DNA of 64,000 nucleotides, taken from positions 24,139,186 through 24,203,185 of the forward strand of contig NC_053499.1 in the NCBI RefSeq assembly GCF_905171775.1, given 5' to 3'. A model generated the notes under the pieces. The model made no database searches, was not told where the DNA came from, and saw only the letters and a program-made list of their open reading frames with translations. Of the stretch, positions 44,577 through 55,372 are shown one piece after another; position 1 is the first letter of the stretch, and the number at the start of each line of letters is the position of its first letter. A program made the position numbers and the translations under genes. This DNA is from Rana temporaria. Lineage: Eukaryota > Chordata > Amphibia > Anura > Ranidae.

Positions 44577-46200
44577 CCCTACCGAGTCATTGTGAAATGA
44601 CGTCGACCGGGGACCCTCCCTCCGCGTGGACGTCATATGACGTCCTGGGCTTCCTGGGCGGCCAGGGGGCGTGCACGCGCCTGCCTCATCAATGTGCGTG
44701 CCCGGCGGCTGCGATGTCCGCCGGGCACCCGAGATCGCCCGCAATCACGGCAGGACCATGGATCCATGTCCTGTCAGAGGAGAGGAGACCGATGTGTGTT
44801 CCCAGTACAGAGGAACACACATCGGTCTCCTCCCTTTGTGAGTTAGAATCACTCACTAGGGAACATATTAACCCCTTGATCGCCCCCTAGTGTTAACCCC
44901 TTCCCTGCCAGTCACATTTACACAGAAATCATTGCAGTTTTATAGCACTAATCGCTGTATAAATGTGAATGGTCTCAAAAAGGTGTCAAAAGTGTCCGAT
45001 GTGTCCGTCGCAATGTCACAGTCACAATAAAAAAAACGCAGATCGCTGCCATTACTGGTAAAAAATAAAATGGCACAGATCTATCCCTCATATTGTAGAC
45101 GCTGGGCCAGATCCACGTAGCGTGGCGCATTATTCCGTCTGGCGTAGCGTATCTCTGATACACTACGCCGCCGTAACTTACAGCGTATTTTCCTTATCCT
45201 GAAAGAATTTGCGCCGTAAGTTACGGCGGCGTAGTGTAACTTTGTCGGTGTAAGGGCCCGCAATTCAAATGGATGAGATGGGGGCGTGTTTTTTATGTTA
45301 ATACGTCTTGACCCGACGTAAATTACGTTTTTTTTTAACGGCACATGTGCCGTCCGTGGGGGTATCCCAGTGCGTATGCTCCAAATAACCCGCAACAAGC
45401 CAATGCTTTTGACGTGAACGTAATTCTACGCAAAGCCCTATTCGCGAACGACTTACGCAAACGACGTAAAATGTTCAAAATTCTACGCGGGAACGACGTC
45501 AATACTTAACATTGAGTACGCCTCATATAGCTGGGGTAACTTTACGCCGAAAAAAGCCTTACGGAAACAAAAAAAATGCGCCGGCCGGACGTACGTTTGT
45601 GGATTCGCGTATCTAGCTAATTTGCATATTAGACGTGGATATGCACCTTAGATCCGACGGCTAGTAAGACGTACACCAGTCAGATCTAGCCCAGCTTCAG
45701 GCGTATCTTGTTTTGTGTATACAAAACAAGATACGCCGGAGCAACCTAGCAGTTACGCGGCGTATCAATAGATATGCCAGCGTAACTGCTTTGTGGATCT
45801 GGCCCGCTATAACATTTGCGCAAACCAATCAATAAACGCTTATATGCGATTTTTTTTTTACCAAAAATATGTAGAAGAATACGTATTGGTCTAAACTGAG
45901 GAAAAAAAATCTTTTTTTTTTTTAAATTGTGATATTTATTAAATCAAAAAGTAAAAAATATTGTGTTTTTTTTTCAAAATTGTCGCTCTTCTTTTGTTTA
46001 TAGCGCAAAAAATAAAAACCGCAGAGGCGATCAAATACCACCAAACAAAAGCTCTATTTGTGGGGAAAAAAACAAAACGATTTAATTTGGGTATAGTGTT
46101 GCATGACCGCGCAATTGTCATTCAAAGTGCAACAGCACTGACAACTTAAAACTGGTCTGGGCAGGAAGGGGGTGAAAATGCCCGGTATGGAAGCGGTTAA
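44577..46200 (+). mobile_element. TTAA-CCACTT element carrying a nested GGGCC-family element
   Basis: The copy is bounded by TTAA (44577-44580, 46197-46200). Minus the insertion at 45114-45805 it is about 930 bp and co-linear with 11305-12298, including GCGCAAACCAATCAATAAAC and CTCTATTTGTGGGG. Confidence 0.87.
45114..45805. mobile_element. GGGCC-family element, duplication GCT
   Basis: Ends GGGCCAGATCCACG and TGTGGATCTGGCCC are flanked by GCT (45111-45113, 45806-45808). The sister TTAA-CCACTT copy at 11305 reads AAACGCTATAAC where this insertion sits, confirming a clean 3-bp duplication. Confidence 0.92.
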
Positions 46201-46699
46201 ATCCAATTGTTTGTACAGTTTAGCAAGCAATCATTGAGGAAGGAAACAAATAACAGCAACAAACTCCATGCAGACAGTATTTGTTGATCTTGCCTTATCA
46301 AATAAAAGTCAATAGACAAATGTCTAGTACAAGTCGTAATGTCCAAAGTATATAATACAAGCATCTATAAATTTATGAAACTTCCCCATGGTGTATCTGG
46401 CCTGTCCACATGTAATGTAATTATTCTGCATTTTCTCAGACGCAGCCATAGATAATGCAATTCCCCGACATCATCTCATACTTGTTTACTTGTAATGCAA
46501 TTTCCCTGCTGTCTGTATTGAGTCTCTCCACAAATTACGCAGTTATTCCGCACTCACTCAAACACGCTTTCAATCTTCTCAGACATCCCTACACTGCATA
46601 TGTACGCTGTACCAAAGTTATACCTGTTGATTAAAAAAACCTTAGTTTTCTTAAATTTCAAGTTTATTTAAAGCTAAGTTTTAATCAGCGAAACACATT
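46201..46699. other. Unassigned stretch
   Basis: TAATGCAATTTCCC / TAATGCAATTCCCC occurs twice near 46455-46505, but no regular array was established. Confidence 0.3.
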
Positions 46700-47014
46700 C
46701 CAGGAGTTCAATGTCCTACTTTTCCGATGGGAATTGTGCGATGACAGGCTGTTGTCGGAAAATCCGACTGTTTGTACGCTTGCTGGATTTTTTCCGACAA
46801 CAAATGTGGGATAGCATGCTTTAAAATTGTCATAACAAAACAATAGCAGAAGTAGCCCGAAGGGTGGCGCTAAAGAGCTGAAAAAACACATCGTTTTGTG
46901 TTTATTGGCTGACAATGCTTTGCCGTTTGTATGCAATACAAGTTCACGGCCAATGCCCTTCGGACAAAAGTCTGAGGCTTTGTCCATTGAAAATCCGATC
47001 GTGTGTACGAGGCT
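46700..47014. mobile_element. GTACACACG element, right part I
   Basis: It ends CCGATCGTGTGTACGAGGCT followed by TTA. The interior GGCCAATGCCCTTCGGACAA matches, inverted, the fragment at 27114. The left terminus is unclear. Confidence 0.6.
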
Positions 47015-47099
47015 TTAGTATAGCAGCTCCAAACTGAGCTGTCAGTTGTTGTTTTTTTCGTTGAACCAGCTAGGTTAAACAAACAAAAAAAAACTCATA

Positions 47100-47801
47100 G
47101 GCCCGGATTCACGTCGCACTTACGCCGACGTATCTCTAGATACGCCGCGTAAGTGCACAGATGCGCCGTCGTATCTATGCACCGGATTCTTAATGCAAAA
47201 TACGCCTGAAAATTTGGCTTCCTCCGACCGACGTAAGTGTCCTACGCCGTCGTATCCTGGGTGCATATTTACGCTGGCCACAAGGGGCGCTCCCATTGAT
47301 TTACGCGTAGAATATGCAAATGACTGACATACGCCGATTCACGAACGTACTTGCGCCCGTCGCTGTAATATACGCCGTTTACGTAAGGCGTACGTCCGGC
47401 GTAAAGTTATTCCACCTATAGGAGGCGCATCCAATGCAAAGGTATGGACGACGGAACAGCCGTCGCATTTTACGTCGTTTACGTAGTACTACGTGAATAG
47501 GGCTGGCGTTCAGTGATTCGACGTATCTTAGGCGTTCGTTCGGACATGATTCTGAGTATGCGCACTGGGAGCGTCCACGGGATGGCGCATGCGCCGTTCG
47601 TTCGGCCATTCATTTGCATGGGGTCACGCTTCATTTACATGTATCACGCCCACCTTACACCTACTTTGAATTAGGCGGGCTTACGCCGACTAATTTACGT
47701 TACGCCGGCGCAACGTGGGGAGCGAGTGCTTTGTGAATACTGTTCTTGCCTCTCTGTGTTACGCCGGCAGAAAGATGCGCCGATCTACCTGAATCCGGGC
47801 C
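47100..47801. mobile_element. GGGCC-family element, duplication ATA
   Basis: Ends GGCCCGGATTCACG and CCTGAATCCGGGCC are flanked by ATA (47097-47099, 47802-47804). It is 702 bp, non-coding and CpG-rich, with GGCGCATGCGCC at 47584-47595. Confidence 0.88.
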
Positions 47802-47811
47802 ATAGTGTGTA

Positions 47812-48480
47812 CTAAGTTTAAGTCTACTCATGGCCTGGCCAATCAGCATCTTTTTTGCTTTCAACTAGGACACGCCTTCCATTCACAGTTTGGTCCTCAA
47901 GGCCCCACAGTGAGCACAATGGTACTGGAGGACTTACAGAGGGACCTTTCCCTAAAGAAACCCCTTTTTTCCATTTATGACATGCTCCAATCCTTCTCCA
48001 CAAGCCAACGTATTTGCGAGGGACATTGGACTGCCGATCTCCCAACTTTGGACTTGGAGGATTGGGATGACTGTTGGGACTACCACTTCAAGTGCCTTAT
48101 CTCTTCTAGAGATCCCCTTATTCAATTCAAATTCCTCCACAAGATCTACTTGACTCAAATGAGTATTTATAAGGTCTTTTTATCCTCATCTGGTGATGCA
48201 CAGAGTCGCCAGCCAACTTTTTCCATGTTTTCTAGACTTGCCACAAAATCCATGACTTTTGGAACTTGATCGTCAGGTTTCTGCAAGACTTAACAGCCAT
48301 CCGGGTACAACCTGCCCCCTCCTATTATGGCTAACAGAATCTCCAATTCCTTCTAGTGCTACCCGCACTTTGTTGGATATTCTACTCTACTATGCTTGTG
48401 AAATGACCCTGAACCACCCCTGGTGGACTCCTGAAAAAGTCAGGAAATTTAATGAAGCGTTTCTACAGAGCAAGTTCTGA
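47812..48480 (+). pseudogene. Second L1/Tx1-like ORF2 C-terminal fragment
   Basis: The first frame reads ADLPTLDLEDWDDCWDYHFK, LISSRDPLIQFKFLHKIYLT and IYKVFLSSSG, the L1-type block before the cysteine knuckle. Frame changes follow (one reading gives CHKIHDFWNLIVRFLQDL). Then LLLWLTESPIP and PWWTPEKVRKFNEAFLQSK run to a stop at 48478-48480. At least two frameshifts are present. No poly(A) tail or target duplication was found. It differs in sequence from the fragment at 27.8-29.0 kb, so it is a separate lineage. Confidence 0.82.
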
Positions 48481-48622
48481 AAGTAGGGGGTGCCTTAAGT
48501 TAAGGTATTTAAAAAAGTTTGGCTAAATTACTTCCTTTCTACCGCAGAACCTTGATGAGTGTTATTTTTATAGGGGTATGAGTGAGCATAGAGGGATTCG
48601 GACACCACATCCCAATTAACCT
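48481..48622. other. Unassigned spacer
   Basis: Short DNA between the LINE fragment and the hairpin element. Nothing recognised. Confidence 0.3.
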
Positions 48623-49449
48623 TGAGTAAATAGAGAAGGGCAAGAGGTCACAAGCCTCTGGATTTTGACGGTGTCAAGTAATTAAATGACCAGAGAAAAC
48701 GATCATTACAGATGAATAAAAAAAATAGAAAATTACTTATAAAAACATGAGACAATACATATTCAGAGAGCCTACTTAATCCTAAACAGGTATATAAAGA
48801 GCCAGTACTCTCGACATGTTTCGCTCCAGGTGGAGCTTCTTCAGGAGATGATTGAATGGCGTTTATTATGTTGAATTGAGGAACCCGTCTCTTTCAGGGG
48901 ATTGTTAGGGGATTTAATGTGGTGCATCTCTTCGTGCATCTCCTCCATATGTATATTTTAAAGTAATTCAGTCTCTCTATTTCTCACTATCTGGTAAGTT
49001 TCTGATTATGGCTTTCAGTTTTTGTATTTTGCTATATATGTGCAACAATTTATGTCCCCTTTTTGATCAATGGATTTATTTACCTTTGGTAACATTACTT
49101 TGTTATTGAGGAAATTTTTTCTGTGTAAAAATCTTTTCTCTGTAAATTTGAAACTATATTTATATGTTCCTTCAGTATTTACATGAACATTCATATTCTC
49201 TCTTAACTTCTAGTACATAATAAACGCCATTCAATCACCTCCTGAAGAAGCTCCACCTGGAGCGAAACATTGTTTAGGATTAAGTAGGCTCTCTGAATAT
49301 GTATTGTCTCATGTTTTTATAAATTCCTGTAATAAATAATTTTCTATTTTTTTATTCATGTGTAATGATCGTTTTCACTGGTCATTTAATTACTTGACAC
49401 CGCCAAAATCCCGAGGCTTGTGACCTCTTGCCCTTCTCTATTTACTTGA
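48623..49449. mobile_element. Long-hairpin element with GAAG/GAAAC motif
   Basis: Arms at about 48623-48890 and 49212-49449 are inverted copies: TTGAGTAAATAGAGAAGGGC versus GCCCTTCTCTATTTACTTGA, and GACAATACATATTCAGAGAG versus its mirror. Each arm carries CCTGAAGAAGCTCC-AC-CTGGAGCGAAACA in inverse orientation (48814-48845, 49243-49274). The loop is about 320 bp. The architecture is like 4645-5629, but the sequence is unrelated outside the motif. No target duplication was found. Confidence 0.75.
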
Positions 49450-49757
49450 TGCGTGTTACCTCAATTTCACAATCCACAGCCATTTTTTGCCCTCACCTAA
49501 ACCACCTGCGTATATGTTATAGGTGGTCGTACTTTTGACAGTTGGGACTAATATTTACTATTTAATTTTTTCCCTCCCACAATTCTCGCTTTTCTTCCTT
49601 TTCCTACCCGCCCTTCCATTACAAACCCCTCCACTGCCCTGGCCTTCCTTGCCCTCTTTCTCCCATCTCTGCCCTTTTTCTCTACTTTCTTGATGGCCAC
49701 ATCTGGCATATATTATATATTTTTTTGATAGTCCCACCTGCAGCATAACGCATTATT
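49450..49757. other. Pyrimidine-rich stretch
   Basis: C/T-rich on the plus strand from 49560 to 49690. It is possibly a LINE 3' region but without diagnostic sequence. Confidence 0.3.
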
Positions 49758-50478
49758 AGCTGGATTCAGTAAGACTTACGATGGCGTATCAGTAGATACG
49801 CCGTCGTAAGTCCGAATGCGCGCCGTCGTATATTTAAGCGTATTCTGGAAACCAGGTACGCTTAAATTTGGCTAAGATACGACCGGCGCAAGTCTCCTAC
49901 GCCGTCGTATCTTATGTGCATATTTACGCTGCCCGCTAGGGGTGTGTACGTGGATTTACGTGTCGAATATGTAAATGAGCAAGATACGCCGATTCTCGAA
50001 CGTACGTACACCCGTCGCAGTAAAATACGCCGTTTACGTTAGACATACGTAAAGATAAACCACCAAAAAGATGCCGCAGCCCATGCAAGGTATGGACGAC
50101 GGAACAGCCGTCGTATTTTACGTTGTTTGTGTAAGCGTACGTGAATGGGGCTGGGCGTAGGTTACGTTTACGTCGAAAGCATTGAGCCAACGTCGTTACC
50201 TAGGGAGTATTTGCGACGTGATTCTGAGCATGCGCACGCATTCGCCGTACCAACGGCCCTCATTTACATGGGGTCACGGGTAATTTACATGGAGCACGCC
50301 CCCTACCTGCCTATTTTGAATTAGGCGGGTTACGCCGGGCCATTCGCGATACGCCGACGTAACTTAGGAGGCAAGTGCTTTGTGAATACAGTACTTGCCT
50401 CACTATGTTACGTCTGCGTAGTGCAAATGGGATGCATTACGCCGACTCAAACATACGCCGCTCTACCTGAATCCGGCT
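49758..50478. mobile_element. GGGCC-family element, diverged ends
   Basis: Ends AGCTGGATTCAG and CTGAATCCGGCT are inverted. Flanks ATT and ATA differ by one base. The interior is co-linear with 47100-47801 (GAATATG-AAATGA, ATACGCCGATTC-CGAACGTACG). Confidence 0.8.
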
Positions 50479-51363
50479 ATATATTTCCTTGTCAAGTCTA
50501 GCTAAGCGAGCCTTAGCACAGCTCCTTCTTTTCAGTTTTTGTTCTTGTTCTTGTTTTATATTGTACAATTGTATTACCATACAATTACCATACAATGTAT
50601 ACTTGAGGTGATTCTAGCCGTATTAGTCCGGCTTGGACCTTGAAGAAGGGGACAGACCCCGAAAGCTCGTCCATGAAAAATTAAAAAGTATCACGCACAG
50701 TACTCAATTTTCTCTCTCATACAATGTATGTAATTGTTAAAATCAATAAAAAAAATATGGTATATGCACCAAAAGCATATTACTTTCTTGTTGTATGTAG
50801 TGCTAAGGAATGTTTAATCGGACAAAAATATCTATTATTATATGTTTTATTTGTGTAAATGTCTATTTCGTAAAGATTTCTGTTGAGTAAAACATTTGGT
50901 AGCACTACCATATGGGACCCGGCTTAGCTGCATTGAAGTTTACCCCATTGTGGCCTTCAGTAAATCTTATGGTATTATCAGCACCCTTCCTGAACAACTA
51001 CATAGGTAAAATCGTTTACAAGATTAGCCACCAAAGAATGTATGGTATTTAATCAGTCTGAGTTGACTCATAGACTTGGACTTAGATCCGAAGAGCAGCG
51101 AAGCACAATCATTATGCTATTACACTAAGGAAGCACAACCTCAATGTGTAACGAACAAATAAAGTCCCTTATGTACATTACTAACTACCCATTTAAGTAG
51201 AGTTTTTACATCATTAACATATTTGATAAAATTCGTAAAAAACAAAGTTATAGATTACCTAGTAGTACTTAGTCATTCAGTTAGACCAGTGCCGGTGATC
51301 TGCCGTGCTGGTTCCAGGTATCACGGAAGTTCCAGCGCATGCGCAAACTGATGCGCTGAGATG
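50479..51363. other. Unassigned stretch with one GAAG/GAAA hairpin
   Basis: A hairpin CTTGAAGAAGGGG-ACAGA-CCCCGAAAGC lies at 50639-50666. The rest is AT-rich and unassigned. Confidence 0.4.
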
Positions 51364-51599
51364 GTTCCAGCTATCGGGAAAGTTCCTTTAAGCACTGCGC
51401 AGGTGCAAACTTGCTGACGGAAATCCCCGAACGGCGGCCGGCATTCAGGGCGACGTGGACTTAGAGGAAAGTTTTTTAACATCCTCCAATCCACGGGGAT
51501 GTTAAAGAATGAGCCTGGATGCCGGGCGAGGTTCGGGGATTTCCGTCGGGAAGTTTGCGCCTGCGCAGTCAGTGAAGGAACTTCCCCCATAGTGGAACA
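51364..51599. repeat. Palindromic repeat (~235 bp)
   Basis: GTTCCAGCTATCGGGAAAGT with GACGGAAATCCCCGAAC at the left is mirrored by GTTCGGGGATTTCCGTC and ACTTCCCCC-ATAGTGGAAC at the right. An NRF1-like AGCGCATGCGCA lies just upstream at 51334-51345. Confidence 0.75.
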
Positions 51600-51739
51600 T
51601 TCAGGACAAGTCACCGGCCCAAGACATTGTGCTGCCTGGGACCAAGAATGAAATGCTGCCCCCCCCCCCCAGAAAAAAAATCACGCCAACCAAAAGGCCC
51701 CCACATTCATTATTTTATATCATGATAACTAAAAGGGAC

Positions 51740-52245
51740 CCGTCATGGCTCTATACATGTATAAAGGAGTATAAAGAGGACCTGTCATTGCTCTATACAT
51801 GTATAGGAGTATAAAGATGACCTGTCATGGCTCTATACATGTATATAGAGGACCTGTCATTACTCTTTACATGTAAAGGAATATCAAGAGGACCTGTCAT
51901 GGCTTTATAGTATATAGGACTATAAAGAGTACTTGACATGGCTCTATACATGTATAAAGAAGTATAAAGAGGACCTGTCATGGCTCTATACATGTATATA
52001 GAGGACCTGTCGAGACTCTTTACATGTAAAGGAATATAAAGAGGACCTGCCATGGCTCTATACATGTATAAAGGAGTATAACGAGGGCCTGTCATGGCTC
52101 TATAGATGTATAAAGAGGGCCTGTCATGGCTCTATAGATGTATAAAGAGGGCCTGTCATGGCTCTGTACATGCATATAGGCGTATAAAAGGACCTGCCAA
52201 GGGCTCTATACATGTATCCAGGAATATAAAGGGACCTGTGAATTG
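51740..52245. repeat. Minisatellite, 36-43 bp units
   Basis: About thirteen copies built from CATGGCTCTATACATGTATA and AAGAGGACCTGT, with long and short unit forms alternating. Confidence 0.88.
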
Positions 52246-52346
52246 CCGGCGGCCACAATGTCTTTTGCGCAAACTAATCAATGTACGCTAATTGTGTGTT
52301 TTTTTTGGTACTAAAAATATGTAGAAGAATACATATTGGCCTAAAC

Positions 52347-55300
52347 CAGGGGTATTGAATTAAAATTTACTGAGGTCCGATTAGTAAAATTTTCTTCAAG
52401 CGGAGGTCCGAATCGCAGTTTTGTGCAATTACTCTGATTCTTTACATCACAGCCCAGGGGTGCAGACGCGACACACAATTCGTTTGAATGGGTTGCTGTG
52501 CCTGAGTTTTCTGCTGGAAAAAGGTCCTGGCATCTTTTTTAAAAATGCAGCCGCATGGAAACTGCATGCTGCGTTTATGTGCGGGAAATTGCACCTTGCA
52601 TTTCAGTGCATTTAGGAGTCAATGGTACCCCTTCACGTTTACTGTGCAGCACCACATTTTGTGCACAGCTGCTTGTCCCCTTCACATCTTCCCCACCACA
52701 GCCCTGCCCCCCTTCACATATCCCCCCACACAGTATTACCCCCTTCACATATCACCCCACACAGTATTGTCCTATCACACATCCCCCCACACACAGAACT
52801 GCCCCCCCACACACAGCACTACCCCCCCCACACACAGCACTGCCCCCACACACAGCATTGCCCCCACACACACAGCACTGTCCCCCCCACAGCACTACCC
52901 CCCACAGCACTGCCCCCGCACACACAGCACTGCCCCCACACACACAGCACTGTCCCCACACACACACAGCACTGCCCCCACACACACACAGCACTGCCCC
53001 CACACACACAGCACTGTCCCCCCCACAGCACTGCCCCCACACACACAGCACTGCCCCCACACACACAGCACTGTCCCCCCCACAGCACTGCCCCCGCACA
53101 CACAGCACTGCCCCCACACACACACAGCACTGCCTCCACACACACACAGCACTGCCCCCACACACACACAGCACTGCCCCCACACACACAGCACTGTCCC
53201 CCCCACAGCACTGCCCCCACACACACAGCACTGCCCCCGCACACACACAGCACTGCCTCCACACACACACAGCACTGTCCCCCCCACAGCACTGCCCCCG
53301 CACACACAGCACTGCCCCCGCACACACACAGCACTGCCTCCACACACACACAGCACTGTCCCCCCCACAGCACTACCCCCCACAGCACTGCCCCCACACA
53401 CACAGCACTGCCCCCCCACACACAGCACTGCCCCCCCACACACAGCACTGCCCCCACACACACAGCACTGTCCCCCCCACAGCACTGCCCCCACACACAC
53501 AGCACTGCCCCCACACACACAGCACTGCCCCCACACACACAGCACTGTCCCCCCCACAGCACTGCCCCCGCACACACAGCACTGTCCCCCCCACAGCACT
53601 GCCCCCGCACACACAGCACTGCCCCCACACACACACAGCACTGCCTCCACACACACACAGCACTGCCCCCACACACACACAGCACTGCCCCCACACACAC
53701 AGCACTGTCCCCCCCACACACAGCACTGCCCCCGCACACACACAGCACTGCCTCCACACACACACAGCACTGTCCCCCCCACAGCACTGCCCCCGCACAC
53801 ACACAGCACTGCCTCCACACACACACAGCACTGTCCCCCCCACAGCACTACCCCCCACAGCACTGCCCCCACACACACAGCACTGCCCCCCCCACACAGC
53901 ACTGCCCCCCCACACACAGCACTGCCCCCACACACACAGCACTGCCCCCACACACACAGCACTGCCCCCACACACAGCACTGCCCCCCCCCCCCACACAC
54001 AGCACTGCCCCCCCCACACACAGCACTGCCCCCCCCACAGAACTACCCCCCACAGCACTGCCCCCACACACACAGCACTGCCCCCACACACACACAGCAC
54101 TGCCCCCCCACACACAGCACTGTCCCCCCCACAGCACTGTCCCCCCACACACAGCACTGTCCCCCCACACACAGCACTGTCCCCCCCACAGCACTGCCCC
54201 CGCACACACAGCACTGCCCCCGCACACACAGCACTGCCCCCACACACACAGCACTGCCCCCACACACACAGCACTGCCCCCCCCCCACACACAGCACTGC
54301 CCCCCCCACACACAGCACTGCCCCCACACACACAGCACTGTCCCCCCACACACAGCACTGTCCCCCCACACAGCACGGCCCCCGCACACACAGCACTGCC
54401 CCCACACACACACAGCACTGCCCCCCCCCCACACACACAGCACTGCCCCCGCACACACAGCACTGCCCCCACACACACAGCACTGCCCCCACACACACAG
54501 CACTGCCCCCACACACACAGCACTGCCCCCACACACACAGCACTGCCCCCACACACACACAGCACTGCCCCCACACACACAGCACTGTCCCCCCACACAC
54601 AGCACTGTCCCCCCACACAGCACGGCCCCCGCACACACAGCACTGCCCCCCCCCCACACACACAGCACTGCCCCCGCACACACAGCACTGCCCCCGCACA
54701 CACAGCACTGCCCCCACACACACAGCACTGCCCCCACACACACAGCACTGCCCCCGCACACACAGCACTGCCCCCACACACACAGCACTGCCCCCCCCAC
54801 ACACACAGCACTGCCCCCACACACACAGCACTGCCCCCCCCCCACACACACACAGCACTGCCCCCGCACACACAGCACTGCCCCCACACACACAGCACTG
54901 CCCCCACACACACACAGCACTGCCCCCCCCACACACACAGCACTGCCCCCCCCACACACACAGCACTGCCCCCCCCATCCATCCATCACATTTAGATATA
55001 TTTTCCTCCCTTCCCTCTCCACCCCTACCTTTCACAGAGCGGAGAGCAGGAGGCGGGACAATCGCGAACTGAAGGCACAGCAGCACTGGGAGGGGCGCGG
55101 GAGCTGCCGGGTTGAATTTTCAGTGAACTGGTGATTGGCTGCTAGGACTGCCTCCTAGCAGCCAATCAAATCCTGATTAACGTGACAGGCGGCTACCTCT
55201 CTGGTCTCGCCCCCAGTCCAGAATTGTCCCGCCTCCCGCTCCTCTACTCTGCTAATGATAGCGGAGGAGGCTGGGGACAAAAGCGCCGACTAGATGGCGC

Positions 55301-55372
55301 GATCGCCGCGGTCCGTGAAGAGCAGCAGCTCGGGCCGGACGCGGACCGCGGGCCGCCATTTAGTGATGCCCG
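52347..55372 (+). mobile_element. hAT-like element, 8-bp duplication GCCTAAAC, mostly minisatellite
   Basis: The perfect 8-bp duplication GCCTAAAC lies at 52339-52346 and 55373-55380. The uninterrupted sister at 11305-12298 reads CGGCCTAAACTGAGG here, proving the site. The ends CAGGGGTATTGAA and ATGCCCG are weakly inverted. About 2.2 of 3.0 kb is minisatellite. The tail has TGATTGGCTGCTAGGA / CCTAGCAGCCAATC and CAGAATTGTCCCGCCTCCCG, shared with the element at 42527-43955. No transposase is present. Confidence 0.9.
52793..54975. repeat. Large minisatellite, 16-22 bp unit
   Basis: Over 100 copies of CACACACAGCACTGCCCCC with CA-number, C-number and G/T variants. Longer patterns (a GCCTCC unit after a CCGCACA unit, then a GTCCCCCCC unit) recur, showing segmental duplication within the array. 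Open frames of up to about 860 codons on both strands are artefacts of stop-free units. Confidence 0.95.

Noticed and set aside
52545..55134. Very long open frames (up to about 860 codons) on both strands, rich in His-Thr-Gln-Cys-Pro or Cys-Val-Gly
   Set aside because: They are translations of a stop-free minisatellite in every frame, with no non-repetitive domain.
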